Origin: Hexactinellida sp. DTS-2022
Lineage: Eukaryota; Porifera; Hexactinellida
DNA: 64,000 nucleotides
NCBI GenBank assembly: GCA_028753945.1
Contig: JAPNXP010000009.1
Coordinates: 2,976,001 to 3,040,000, forward strand
Reading direction: 5' to 3'
Under the pieces are notes generated by a model. That model searched no databases. It was not told the origin of the DNA and saw nothing but the letters and a program-made list of their open reading frames with translations. Below are positions 30,079 to 42,290 of this stretch, in pieces; the first letter of the stretch is position 1; the number at the start of each line of letters is the position of its first letter. Both the position numbers and the translations under genes were made by a program.

Positions 30079-32618
30079 ATGCATAACAAGTGCTCAGTTA
30101 CAGGTTGTAACACTAACTACCAGGATGGTCCCAAAAAGCCTCTTTTCAAATTTCCAGATGATCCAGACCTGTCAAGAAAATGGATTGAATTCTTGAATCG
30201 ACAGGATTTTCTGATGACTTTACATTCAGTTATCTGCATAGATCACTTTGAAGAGAGATTCATCGTTCAGTATACCAAAAAAGCGCTACTTAATTATTCC
30301 ATGAATCCGATCCCGACCATTCATCCCAGTTTCATTCCTTCAAGTCTTACAAGGGTCCCAAGTGAGTATCGTAAACCTCCCACATTTCGAACTTATCAAC
30401 CAGATGAGTTAGATTCCTTCAATTCGAAATATAAACTTAGTTCACTTGCTGACGTGATCAAATACATTAAGAACTCTCAGGAGTATAGTGATCTGCAAAC
30501 AGTTGTCTCTGAAAACAGTGTTACATCATACAGGGTAGTGATATTTTCTGGAATCGCAACTATTAGAGAGTGCATACACATTGATGGTAATTTTCATGTC
30601 AAACTTTGCTATGAAGGTTGTCCTATTCCTCTTCCTGGTTTCATTAGGAGTGCAGAGGGTTGTAAGTTGACCTCACTTGATATGCTTACGAATCTTCCAG
30701 CATATTGTAGGAATTCTGAATCACCCTATGATATAAATGTAATAAAAGAGCTTATACAATTGCAATATTACAGTCCAAGAGGAAGACCTCCGTATTCAAA
30801 TACAGTCTTAAGATTTGCCCTTCTTATGCGATACACCTCCAATTCAGCATTTCGATACTTTAAAACATTTCTCCCTCTACCTAGCTATGGTCTATTAAAT
30901 AAATTAAAGTCCCAATCTATTGATTCATGTAAATCTTTGCTCTCATTGAAAGAAAATTCATTATACGGTGAAGATGTGGTTTTATTGCTTGATGAAATGT
31001 ACTTACAACAACAAGTACAATATGATGGCCGAGATTTAACTGGGTGTGATTCTGAACTTCAGATGTATAAGAGCATACTTTGCTTCATGGTTGTCTCTTT
31101 AAACAAACTACACCCTACCTCCAAAAAGCAATTCCTCTGACAAAAATTAATCACCAAATTGTTCAAGATGGTATACGTAACTGTATATCTATACTCAATG
31201 GACATTTTACTATCAGAGCTGTAGTTTGTGAAAACCACTCCACGAATGTTAGCGCGCATACAAACACCTCAAAATGTTATACCCATGCTTGACACGTGGA
31301 AACGCAATAACAAACCCATTTGAAACGGAGAAATATATATACCTAATATTCGATAGTGTACATCTTATCAAAAACATTCGAAACAACCTCCTAACTACCA
31401 GTTTTTTTAATATACCGGCGTTAGATGTATCCCTGATGGATGTGAGCATTACAAGTGGCCCAAGAATTATTCGTTGGTCAATTTTTCACCGCATTCATGT
31501 AAATGATTTATCGATCTAATGTCATATGAGAAAGGCCCCAAATAACATACCAATCTCTGCATCCTGGAAATAATAAACAATACGTCCCCCTTAATTTAGC
31601 AATATTCGATATAACAACAACAGCAATTCGTCAGTATTTTCCTGAAGAAATAACAACTTCTTCCTTCCTATCCCTGATTTACAATTGGTGGCTCGTGGTA
31701 AACGCAAAAGAAAGGTTTCACCCCAACATTGTGGGAAATGCACTAATTGCAGGTAATGGAAAGATCGAGTTTTTAAGACAATTCTCTGATTGGTTGAGTG
31801 CATGGAGAGACTCAGAGAAACGTGGCCTCTCAAAACAAACATTTAATGCCTTTCTAGTACCAATCGGGAAATTGCGGATTAAGTTCAGATTATTGAATGA
31901 AGGGTATAACTTCGTCCTCACTGGGAGGTTACAGACTGATCCTCTTGAGAAAATGTTCTCGCAATATCGACAGATGTCAGGGGATATATTCTTAGTTAGT
32001 CTGAAAGAGGTATATCGCTCTGAATCTATTATAAAGGTTAAAACACTTTTAGCTAACATTATCACCACAATAACTTCTTCTCTATTAACAGATGAACAAT
32101 CAATAGTTGTAGAAAACTTTGTTGAATCTATCGTCCAAGAAGACCTTGATGATATATCCATTTCTCAAGACGCAATTGAAGTTATAACATTCATATCAGG
32201 GTAAATATCTCGGTCTTTACTCAAAAGGATCGATTGTGAAGATTGTAAAAAAGCCCTCAAAAGTGATCCTGTATCCAGTGCGTATCTTGACGAACAAAAC
32301 AAAGGCGGTCTCAAGTTGCCAACATCTTCACTTAATAACTACACACAGTGTGCACTTTCAATACTCGATCACTTTGAACAAAGAATTCTCCAGTTAGACT
32401 TTCCTTCTAAAGTTTTGGCTCAGAGGATCTTAGATCACTTGTCATCTGGATGGGACGATTCTTTCGTCTGTATCGATCATTCCATGATTGGTCGACAAAA
32501 AGTAAATTCAATAATTTCAAATTGTTTTTTAAAGAATTTAGCTAGAGATGTTAGCGAAACAAGGAGAAGGGATCAAGTAAGAGAATTTAAAAAGATAAAG
32601 AATTGCAACAGTATATAG
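30079..32618 (+). pseudogene. THAP-domain P-element-like transposase (P1), frameshifted
   Basis: The frame from ATG 30079 opens with a THAP zinc finger: C-SVTG-C, the Trp of RKWIEFL, and CIDHF, then the hydrophobic PTIHPSF tail. After a linker comes LDEMYLQQQ with the first catalytic Asp of P transposases. The frame ends at 31138-31140. Homology continues in another frame (31080-31292), then in a third (FDSVHLIKNIRNNL, the second Asp region, 31274-31519), and returns to the former from 31695 (GRLQTDPLEKMFSQYRQMSG), with one in-frame stop at 32202-32204 before the last segment (32316-32618). So at least three frame changes and one stop. P and THAP9-like transposases act as DNA-binding GTP-dependent cut-and-paste enzymes; this copy cannot make one. 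Intron removal might explain one of the shifts, but not all. Confidence 0.85.
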
Positions 32619-32702
32619 TTAGTGTATTATAAGATTATTGGTAGTATATACCATATTATTACACTGTATTCCAACCTCATATAACAAATGAATGTTGTAA
32701 TT

Positions 32703-32877
32703 ATGGGTGTTTATAATGATATCACTATTAAGGGTGTTTATAATGATATCACTATTAAATTAGGAATAAAGATAAATTTTTTGTTACCCTGAAAGTATGG
32801 AACAAGTGTAGTTACAACTAATAGTAGAGGGTTGTTCTACACATAAGTGTAGAACAACCCTCTACTATTAGTTGTAA
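32703..32877. repeat. Short tandem duplication and perfect 31-bp hairpin
   Basis: GGGTGTTTATAATGATATCA and the bases after it are repeated head to tail (about 32705-32757). Then a 31-bp stem (32812-32842 with 32847-32877) forms a perfect hairpin around the 4-base loop ATAA; part of the stem reads CTAATAGTAGAGGG. It lies just inside the right terminal repeat of P1. Confidence 0.85.
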
Positions 32878-33158
32878 TTGGTTATTTAGTAAGGTAAGGT
32901 AAAAAGATAGATCTTTACAGTGAATTTATTAAATGCTGACGTCATCATTAAATTGCGGTTCATCCACTTAAACGCAATCCTTAGAATTTCAAAAATGGTC
33001 TCAATGGATTGGCCATAGCTAAATACCATATACAAAGTCATATCTGACAATCTAAGAAGGCTAGATTGCACTAGAATGAAAATTAGAAACTGGCCTCTTT
33101 GTTTTATGGCCTTCTCTGCGACATATATAGCCGTATATTAAGTAGGCCATGGCTCCGC

Positions 33159-33630
33159 TCAAATTGCTTGTATAAAGTCTTCAGGAGGCAATCTTGACAT
33201 CGAGCCAGTTCGGTAAATACAGCCCCAAAAGGCTTATGGGATATGCGATGTGTTCTGTTGTAGAGCGCGCATGACACATAAATTGACTAAGATATTCCTG
33301 CTTCGAAGTATTATGCATGCTGATTAAAGTAGATGTAGCCTTGTTGGCAGGCTTGAGGATGGGTAATCAAAAAAAGTTTCAAACAAGCACGAAAACAATT
33401 ACTTCCAGTGTTCATATCAAGAACATCGGAAAGCCATATTTGGATAACATGGAAATATGTTTTGTGATAGTTATGATGGTACAATTGTCAAAAAACAGCA
33501 ATTGAAATAATTATAAACTTCTAGTTCGAGGAAAATATTTGTAGGTTGCATGTGCACAGTTTTATGATTTGCTATATAAATATAATGATAACCATTCGAT
33601 TTTTATTAATAATACTACTTAAGTAATAAT
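33159..33630. other. No gene seen
   Basis: Flank of P1; AT-rich, with one unsupported 62-codon ORF. Confidence 0.35.
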
Positions 33631-33634
33631 AATA

Positions 33635-33850
33635 AAAATAAAAATTGCAGCTGTGCCGAAAAATGTTGCTTTGGAGGCACAATATTTTGGTAGTTGGTTA
33701 ATTGATAGTGCATCCAAAGGAAATGCTGTCGGCACAGATGCAATTTAAAAATTTTTTGCCAAGTCATCAACGCCTCAAGGTGTTAGGAACCATTTGTCAA
33801 TTGGTCCGAGGCACAAGAAACGGATGATAAATTAGAAGTTTGTCTCTATC
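33635..33850 (+). repeat. Hairpin repeat family B, copy 4
   Basis: Contains GCAGCTGTGCCGAAAAATGT, the inner pair around CTTTGGAGGCAC..GTGCATCCAAAGG, then TCGGCACAGATGC and GCCAAGTCATCAACGCC. Shorter than the copies at 18.5-20.1 kb. Confidence 0.65.
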
Positions 33851-34264
33851 TTAAGTTTAAATAAGGTTCCCCTGGAAATGAAAATAGGACTTTTGCTTGT
33901 TAGATTTCCATATAATACCCTTACATATTAGCTAATATTCAAGACAAAGTTTGACTCTCTAGCTCATATACTTTCCAAGTTACAGTCACATATTTAAATA
34001 TGGAACTAAATGACATATCATTTACTTCAACATTAATTGAAATTTGAGTATAAACAAAGTCAGATCTGAAATTTGGGTTATTATCAATGCGATGTTAATG
34101 TCGATATAGTTAGTACTAAGTATTATAGCTTGGGGCATATAGGAGATTTTTTGATCTATTGTTTTCTTTGAAACTATTGGAGTGACTATTCGGAAATTTC
34201 TGGAATGTTGCATAATTCCAAAAAATTCCGAATCCAGTAGTGTGAAAAGTAAACAATAGATAAA

Positions 34265-35450
34265 AAAAGCTTTAGTTTAGCATTTTTTGAGTAATGGACC
34301 AGACAAATTTTGAAAGGTGTTAAAGATGTTAATCAAAAAACGTAACCCCAGGTGCAAATTATACGGTCACTACACACCAACATGCCAAGTTTTAGCTCTT
34401 TATTTATAAAGGTATTCATAAAACCGTCTATGGAGTAATAATAGTAAATCCAAAATTGGAGCTGTGCCCACGCATTTCCCTTTGGTGACACTATATTTGG
34501 TGGCTACTGGTTGGGTAATTAATAGTAGGGCTGAAACGAATATACCGAATATTCGTTCGAAATGATTGAACGAATATTCGTTTGGACGAATATTAGATTG
34601 AAACGGATATTCGTTACCTAATTTTGGACAACACAGACTATGGTATAGCTTAGAGATATCGTAAATATAAATTCCCACTTAAAGTAGCTGATTATTAGTT
34701 AACTTGTGTATAATACACTTTGTAACTATTATTATACCATTCTAACATTATCAAAAAAAGTCAAAAACCTATTTTCCAATGTATTTAGTCTCTAGAAATT
34801 GATTTAATGCTTAGTCACCGAAACGAACGAATATTCGAATATTCGTTCGTTTAGAAAAAGGTTCGTTCGTTACATTTCGAATATTCGTTTCAGCCCTAAT
34901 TAATAGTACCTCAAGTCGGCACAGCTGCAATTTTGATTTTTTCGCCATGTCATCATCATCACCAAGGTGTTAAATTATTTCAGAAAGGTGTTTCAGAGGG
35001 CAACGACCCTTCGAGTGGTGGAAGTTTCAATTTAGCTCACTTCATTTTAGAGATATTCAATTATCTGTAGAATATAATAGGTGATGACTCAGCATTTTTT
35101 ATGTGCGTGTTGGGTGTTCACCAAACAACCCATTAGAATTATATAATTCACAAAATTGTAAAACACATTTTAACGGTGTCATCATCACCTCAAGGTGTCA
35201 AGAACCATTTGTAGAGGTGTTACGTGGCATAAGGATCAATTGATAAATTGGAAGTTTGTTTCTATCTTGTATCATCTCTGTGATTAATGCTATTTAGCAA
35301 ATTAGTATAAATAAATATTAAAATTATTAATACTTTAGCACCAATTTCAATGTAAACTTAAATTTAATAAGTTTAATTATTTGTCATAAATTGTAAATAA
35401 ATTTAATTTGGCTATTAATTTTCAATTCCGCCCGCTCGATGATCCCTAAT
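34265..35450 (+). repeat. Hairpin repeat family B, copy 5, interrupted
   Basis: The 3' section of one unit (GACCAGACAAATTTTGAAAGG, 34297) is followed by the hairpin of the next (34450-34520 resuming at 34907, GTCGGCACAGCTGCAATTTT). The gap is the hAT MITE at 34526-34898. Body phrases GTCATCATCACCTCAAGGTG continue to about 35280. Confidence 0.6.
34526..34898. mobile_element. hAT MITE, 373 bp
   Basis: Ends TAGGGCTGAAACGAATAT and ATATTCGTTTCAGCCCTA are perfectly inverted; flanks are ATTAATAG on both sides (34518-34525, 34899-34906). The subterminal regions repeat CGAATATTCGTTCG several times. It splits a family B hairpin, and the two halves of the hairpin rejoin when it is removed. Confidence 0.92.
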
Positions 35451-35619
35451 AAACAAACTGGAAGCTTCTATATAAGTCAAATAAAGACTGAATTAAATAT
35501 AATTAATTACATCAGTATATTAAAAGTTCAAAAGTATTCTTGCTGATGGTAAATATAATCACATAATCTGTCGTAGTTATGGATTGTAGAATCTTAGTTT
35601 CAATTTGGAAAATAGAAGC

Positions 35620-36172
35620 CTACTCAATCTCACAAGTTGAATCAATATAATTATCACAAGTTGAAACAATAGAATTAGATTTAGCACTTTCAATTGAACT
35701 GAAGTGTTAGTAAGCAAAGGAAATTTGCAACTCAATTGTGGACAAACTAAGCCCAATATGAAAAATCGTGCACTGTGAAAATGTGTAGAATTTAATTTTC
35801 TATCGAATGCATATAAATTGAATTTTATTGTTCCTCTTGTAATATTAAACAGGTGAGAAAATGTGTCCAAAAAACTTTAATCAAAAATCGTGACCCCAGG
35901 AGCACATCTGTAACCCTTGAGACACCTATACAATTTTTTTTGGATCTTAGTTAATAAAACTCTGTTCTGTGGAGAGGATACGGACTAATGTACCAAAGTA
36001 GTAAGATTAGAACTGGGCCACTATACTTAGTATAGTCGGCACAGAAATAATAAAGGCAGTAAGATTAGAACTGGGCCATTATACATAGTATAGTCGGTCG
36101 GCACAGTAAAAATAATAAAGGAAGTGAGATTAGAACTGGGAACTATACTATAGTATAGTCGGCACAGTAATA
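35620..36172 (+). repeat. Family B 3' section plus palindromic tandem units
   Basis: 35630-35900 matches the 3' body of family B (AATAGAATTAGATTTAGCAC, AACTGAAGTGT). From about 36000 there are three units of GATTAGAACTGGGCCACTAT..TAGTATAGTCGGCACAG, the same palindromic end seen at 20187-20311. Confidence 0.65.
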
Positions 36173-36192
36173 ATTAGAGCACATAGTAGTAC

Positions 36193-36490
36193 CATAGGCG
36201 TCGTTGCAGGGGGGGCAGCATATGTCTCGCCCCCCACAGATTTCGTCCTCAGTTGGCGTTTGTCTTGAAAATTAGTTGAAACAGTGGATGATAACAGATT
36301 TTAATTTGCCCAAAATGTCAAGTTGCATAAAGCTTTCTCAGTAAATTTACATCGCACTTACGTTATTAATTAAAAAATTATGTCTTAATTTTGCGTATTA
36401 ATTGTAACATAAAATAAATGTCTTATAAATTTTCTCTGGCAGCCCCCCCCACCCAGATTTTCAGAAAAATTGGAAGGTTCGACGCATATG
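36193..36490. mobile_element. hAT MITE, 298 bp
   Basis: Ends CATAGGCGTCG and CGACGCATATG are inverted with one mismatch; flanks AGTAGTAC (36185-36192) and AGTAATAC (36491-36498) match at 7 of 8. Runs of G near the left end and CCCCCCCC near the right end pair with each other. Same terminal family as 7492-7618 and 15927-16187. Confidence 0.88.
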
Positions 36491-36498
36491 AGTAATAC

Positions 36499-37630
36499 AT
36501 AACTAGAACGATAAATTACTGGACTGTCATATTTGACTTAAAGGCACGTAGTTCAAAATATACCAATAAAACAATAGTTCATTTACTGGCATGCTGAGGG
36601 CATAGAGAACCCGTCAGGGTTGTCACACGAACATCGGGGTAACCATCTTTTATCCCACCACAGTTGATTAAGTCATCCCTTGAACGTAGAATTGAAGGTG
36701 CAGTAGCAATCTCCTCTGGTATTCCAATTATTTACTATTCTCTGGTAAAAGAATTAAATCGTAATATAGTCTTTGGATTATCTTAAATAATAATACTATA
36801 TCGGATCTACTGTATGTCTTCTATTTTCCAAACAAATTTATACTAAAATACGCATACGTTCGCGATATGGAACATGGCTCAGGGAGACAACGTGTTTGGT
36901 TGATTTTCTCTGAGTGTTTTCAAATTTACGTATGTTTTTTTGCAAATTGTGGAACCATACTTGTGTCGTATACTCAATTTTTGGTCTGATTATTTGTTTA
37001 CTTAACATTGAGGTATTAAAATTAAAATTACCGAGGCTTCCTTCAGATTAAATATCAGATATTAGATAAATTTTGAAGTTTCCATTATTATAAGACAACG
37101 AAAATTACTTATATCACCCTTAATAGATGTATTTCTCCTTAGATCACCACCCTACCCTGCGAAGTATAAATGAGTGAAATTCTTTGATCTTTTTCATGCC
37201 AATGAATTTAAGGGGGAATCTCGCAAAATACATCCATCGAAGAGAATGAGGAATCGAAGTTGGATATTGGAACAAATTTCTAGATACTTCATACGCGTAT
37301 TAGAAGGTTCGGAATAGGAATTGGTATCTGAATCAGCTGAAAATTGATAAATAGGAGAAATGGGATCAACATCAGCAGTACCATTAGACGGAATTAAGAT
37401 CCAGGAAACTCTGGGTATTGTTAGAGGTTTCATTAATTAATTTGTCATCACAGTTGTATTATTCCTTGTAATTTTGAGCCACCTGTTTAACTCTACCTTT
37501 CGTTCCAAAGCTTTTCCTTTGAAGCTGAAGAAACAATTTGTTCGAATTTAAGACGTCCACTTTCGATTTCATGAATAACTTCGTGATGGTGTTTAAGAAC
37601 GATATGAATTTAGTGCAAACGTATCCTAAT
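36499..37630. other. No gene established
   Basis: Mostly AT-rich. A minus-strand ORF (37194-37433, 79 codons) starting MKPLTIPRVSWILIPSNGTA has mixed composition and could be an exon, but I see no family and no firm splice sites. Confidence 0.3.
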
Positions 37631-37638
37631 TGAGTTAT

Positions 37639-37779
37639 AGTGCCACCTCGATTATCCGAACTTCGATTAACCGAAATATTTGACCCAATGTTATTGCATA
37701 AGTTATTTCAGACATATTATCCGAACTCGGAACTCGTTTGACTGGTTCACCGAGTTCGGACAATCGAGGTTGAACTGTG
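37639..37779. mobile_element. Tigger/pogo-like MITE, about 141 bp, diverged
   Basis: AGTGCCACCTCGATTATCCG pairs with CGGACAATCGAGGTTGAACT (several mismatches), resembling the usual CAGT..AACCTCGATTATCCGAAC terminus of Tigger elements. The interior repeats CCGAACT. The TA flanks have decayed. Confidence 0.7.
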
Positions 37780-37780
37780 C

Positions 37781-38394
37781 TAAATTTTAACAATATTTTT
37801 AAACATCATCAAGGTCCAATTCATATCTTTTCGCATGAATCATCAAGCATCGTCTATACCTCCCGAAACATGCTTTCGAGCTTTCTTCTTGCAAAAAGAC
37901 AAGGAATCGAAATTGATTTTTTCTTAATAGGTAAGTTAGGAAATCAGAACCACATACAAAGGATCATAATTGACTTCTGCCAAATAGAACTATGGGGAAA
38001 ATATTAAAAGCTATAGAGAAAGTAGGGACAAAAACATAAATGCTCTCAACGAATTAACAACTTATTTAAAAGCGGGAATTTTGTAGGAAATAGAAATATT
38101 TTTCATGACCTTTTAGACAATTGTTAAATTATAACCATTTAATTCAACATATAGTATAGTATAGTATAGCATTGAAATGCATATTTTCATACCCATCCAC
38201 CAAATATCTTATTTGTCATGGTGATGACTGTATAAATCAACATGAACAATAAGAATTTCATTGTGGGTTTCTATAGTGATTACACAAAGAACTTTGAAGT
38301 AAGATAAAAAAAGGATCAATAATAGCGCTGCTTTATCAATCAGGATGCTAACTATACCAAAAAGTCAAATGTATCCATTTGTTAAAAGCGTTTG
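37781..38394. other. No gene seen
   Basis: AT-rich; the 76-codon ORF at 37777-38007 has no recognisable feature. A GTATA repeat ((TATAG)3) lies near 38153. Confidence 0.35.
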
Positions 38395-40040
38395 TTAAAT
38401 GAATGTAAATGAACGGAGTGCAATTTCAAGGGCACTATCGGGACACTTTTGAAGATATATAATTTTTAGCACAAAAATAAACAGACGGCAACGTCCTAAA
38501 ATTCACGAATTTATCAATTTGGGATTTTTTTGAATCATTGGAACAAAAAATGATTTTTCTTGAATTATATCTCAGAAAATGAATGTAAATGAACGGAGAG
38601 AAATTGCAAGGGCACTATCGGGACACTTTTGAAGAAAAATAATTTGCAGCATTAAAAGAAACTGCCGGAAACGTCCTTAAATTCACGTGTCTATCAATTT
38701 GGGTGTATTTGACAGTTATTGGACCAAAAAGTGATTTTTCATAATTTATAGCTCTTAAATTCACGAATTTATCAATTTGGGGGTTTTGGACAGTTATTGG
38801 ACAAAAACTGGTTTTTCTGTATTTAAAGTACTTTAATGATTGTAAATGAACGAAATCCTATTTCAGGGGCACTGGCTGGACACTTTTGAAGATTGTAAAT
38901 TTTTATCATCAAAAGAACTGCCGGAAACGTCCTTAAATTTACGGATTTATCAATTTGGGAGTTTATTGAGAGTCATTCGACCAAAAGATGTTTTTCCTTG
39001 ATTTATAATTCTTAAATTAATGAAAATGAACGAAGTGCAATTTGAGGGGCACTGTTTGGACACCTTTGACAATTTACATATTATTGCATCAAATAAGCAA
39101 CCGGCAACGTCCTAAAATTCACGAATTTATCAAATTGGGAGTTTTTTGACTGCCATTTAATGAACAAATGATTTTTCTTGATTATATGTTACTTAAATCA
39201 ACGAAGTGCAATTTCAATGGCACAGTCTGGACAATTTTAACGATTGTTAATTTTTATCATCAAAAGAACTGCCGGAAACGTCCTTAAATTTACGGATTGT
39301 TCAATTTGGTTGTTTTTTGACTGTCATTGGACCAAAAAAGGGTTTTTCTTGATTTAGAGTTCTTAAATTAAGGTAAATTAACTAAGTGCAATTTGAGGGG
39401 CACCATCTGTACACTATTAACGATATATAATTTCTAGCATTAGAAGAAACAGCCGGCAACATCCATAAATTCACGAATTTATCAATTTGGGAGTTTTTTG
39501 AATTTCATTGGACCAACAAATGTCTTTTCTTGATTTATATTACATAAATGAAAGTAAATGAACGAACTTATATTTCAAGGGCACTGTCTGGACACTTTCC
39601 ACGATTGTTAATTTTTATCAGCAAAAGAACTACCGGAAACGTCCTTAAATTCACGAATATATCAATTTGGGAGTATTTTGACAGTTACTGGAACAAAAAA
39701 AGTGTTTTTCTTGATTTAAAGTTCTTAAATTAATGTAAATGAACGAGTTACAATTTGAGGGACAGTGTTTGGACACCTTTGACAATTTACATTTTATTGT
39801 ATCAAATAATCAGCCGGCAACGTCCTTAAATTCACGAATTTATCAATTTGGGAGTTTTCTGAGAGTCATTGGTGAACGAATGTATTTTCTTGATTTATAG
39901 TTCTTAAATGAACGTGAATGAACGAATTCCAATTTCAAGCCACTGTCTGGACACTTTTAACGATTTTTATAATTTATCATCAAAAGAACAGCCGGCAAGG
40001 TGCTTAAATTTACGAATTTATCATTTTGGTAGTTTTTGAC
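38395..40040. repeat. Satellite array, about 180-bp units, about nine copies
   Basis: The phrase TTCACGAATTTATCAATTTG recurs at intervals of about 180 bp (near 38504, 38682, 38940, 39120, 39292, 39472, 39651, 39832, 40010), each unit also containing AATGAACGAA, CACTGTCTGGACACTTTT, and AACTGCCGGAAACGTCCTTA. Units differ by about 10-25 per cent by eye. One extra partial unit lies near 38755. No ORF persists through the units. Confidence 0.9.
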
Positions 40041-41365
40041 GTTATACAAATTGAGCGTTTTAGGCGCTTGTCTGCGAGCTCAAACTTAATCTAGGCGCGG
40101 GAAATTTTGCCTGTGACAGCCTGCCTCTACACTAGTGTCCATTTAACTTTACTTATCCGGACCCCCGGGTAACTTAGCGTAACTCCTCTGGGCCGCCCGG
40201 ACATGTCCTGGTTCCCGGGTCGTTTACGACGCCTATTCTCACAAGGGAACTCTTGTATTCCCAAAATTGAGTACTAAGTTGACGAAAATCATTAAGTCAT
40301 CCCACTCTAAATCTTTGAATAACAATTTTGAAATATATTCAATCGAAAAAATTGAATATTTTATGATTTCCATTTTGGTTATAATTTCCCTAATTATCGA
40401 GACATTGAGCTCATTAATCTGACACCTCAATTATCAGTAAATTCTGCAAGTTTATCTAATTTTGACCATTTATTTGAATTATACCTCCAAAATTGTCATA
40501 TAATACAAGTTTTGCATTAATTACTCCTAGTATACCTCTGTAATATAGATTTGTTCATGGATCAATATTAAGACGACATGTTTCCAATGTAAATTTTCCA
40601 TGTGATTCATGTGGCACAAATGCTATGAATGGTATGGGACAATAAATTATATACCCCTTGGACAATCAATCTGCCATTTTTATTATGGGTAAATTTGGTG
40701 CATATAATTCAAAAAATGTTCAAAATTAGTGCAACTAGTACAGTTTACTGTTAATTGAGGTGTAAGAGATAATTAGTTCATTGTCTAGATAATGAGGAAA
40801 ATTACCAGAAAAATTGGATATCATTATAAGAACTGAAATTTAGCTTTAAAATCCCGCAAACTATAGATGTAGAGATTTGTAATAAATTGATTGCATGTAA
40901 GGAGTGAGATCCGAATTTGGCCCAAACTATTGCAAATATAATTGAATGGTCAAATACTTTTGCCCATTGACTGTAGATATACATCGAGATCTGCATGGAT
41001 GGATGTCGAGTTTTTGTCATATTCATGGATACTATGGACAAGCATTTCAAAATTTAACTTTGAAAATATTTCAAACCAGGGTTCTAAAGATGACTGTAAA
41101 ATTTAAGGGGCCTTTTTGTTTATTTCTTAATTTTTTCCATCTAAAAAATTATTTACTAGCCTTAATATTTGTCTTCACTCCTAAATAATTTGACTTGCCT
41201 TAATTATTGTATTAGCATTTTTAATTTATATACTTGTTATACTATTTTCCTTAAAAATTAACGGAAACTTAAAATTAAGACTGATAGCGATATTGATGAA
41301 CTTTAAGTATACAGTAAAACTTTAAGTTGATAGATATGCATAACTTAAACAACCACATCTTCTTG
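40041..41365. other. No gene seen
   Basis: A GC-richer patch (40050-40235) with CCCGGGTAACTTAGCG resembles a decayed MITE but I could not pair its ends. The remainder is AT-rich with overlapping unsupported ORFs. Confidence 0.35.
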
Positions 41366-41369
41366 ATTA

Positions 41370-42290
41370 ATTGTTGATTTACTCAAACCTTCGACTCCCG
41401 GACCTCTCAGTACGGTCACCTCTCTTATCCGGGCAGCCTTATTGGTGTGAAGTCAAGCTAAACTCAGTTTTCATTGTCCTCATTCCACTCACTTGGATTG
41501 ATTTCAATTTATTGAAAATATATTTACTGATGGTAACGCTTCCGAATTACATGCACATCCACGTTCAACTTCACTTGTAACAAGTGAAAATGTTTTTGAT
41601 AGATATGTCACTTTAGAAATTAATTTCCAATCTGGAGATGTCAGCATATGATCGGACTTTTATCTCTTAGTCATCCCCACATCTACGAATTGCGCGCTTC
41701 TGTTGTTGCAATGCCAAAAGCTTGGGATAGTAACTACTCCACCGTGTTTGTTCACCTAAGATTAAATTATTATAATTTCCTAAATTCATTGTCCAAAAGT
41801 TTTCGATGCATGTGTAGAATTTGGCCTAGCTTGAAATATGACACTAATCTGTTGGCCCTGGTCATCATAATCTGAACTCTGCTTTGTTCAAACGTGGAAT
41901 TAATCAACCTGCACTTTTCCACCCAAATAATTTAATCGCATTGACCATATTTGGGGTAAATCACGTGCATCTTTTGATTCGATTTCCATTTTGCCTATAT
42001 TTATTAAGTAGATTGGAGATATGGTGCTGTGTGAGACTCATCAAATCTGAATCACTTCAAAACCGCCATCTTGGGTTTCCAATGGTTGTCGATGAGGTGT
42101 TTTGTTGTACTGATAAAGCTATGCGAACTTTCAGAAGACCACATGTCTGTAGTTATGCAACAGAAATATATAATGTCACTTTCTAAAATTATTTCCATGT
42201 TGATATACTCGTTTGTACATGTCTGGAATGGTTTTGACTCGATTGCTTCTCGCTTGGTACAGTAACTTTGGGTCAAGTTGCTTAATCATC
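41370..42290 (-). pseudogene. hAT (ZBED-like) transposase, decayed
   Basis: On the minus strand the best open part (42276-42052) encodes IIYFCCITTDMWSSESSHSF, the first catalytic Asp region (D-x-W-[TS]-S) of hAT transposases, followed by the usual HLIDNHWKPKMAVL. Further on, in mixed frames, are NMVNAIKLFGWKSAG and ANRLVSYFKLGQILHMH, and near 41560 a remnant of the C-terminal ATTEVERG-like motif. Many stops and shifts. The BED finger was not found. It belongs to another branch than the intact 753-residue transposase. Confidence 0.65.

Larger units (their letters stand above)
29312..33151 (+). mobile_element. P-superfamily transposon P1, 3.84 kb
   Basis: Terminal inverted repeats of about 220 bp: 29312-29535 pairs with about 32933-33151, beginning CATGGC(A/C)TACTTAATA and running inwards to GATGACGTCAGCATTT. 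Flanks are GCTCCGC on both sides (29305-29311, 33152-33158), a perfect 7-bp duplication; P elements of flies make 8. Inside is a THAP-type transposase. A Tigger-like MITE sits just inside the left repeat and a hairpin just inside the right one. The long, well-matched repeats suggest moderate age, but the transposase is broken. Confidence 0.92.

Noticed and set aside
29304-33159. 8-bp rather than 7-bp duplication for P1
   Set aside because: The eighth base differs on either side (T or C against G or T), and P3 gives the same 7-bp result, so I kept 7 bp.
38395-40040. Possible CRISPR array
   Set aside because: Unit length about 180 bp with no constant short repeat and unique spacers; it is a satellite in a eukaryote. 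The same holds for 50440-51250.
40030-40235. Possible GC-rich hAT MITE
   Set aside because: TTAGGCGC and GACGCCTA-like ends are visible, but they do not pair well and no 8-bp duplication was found.
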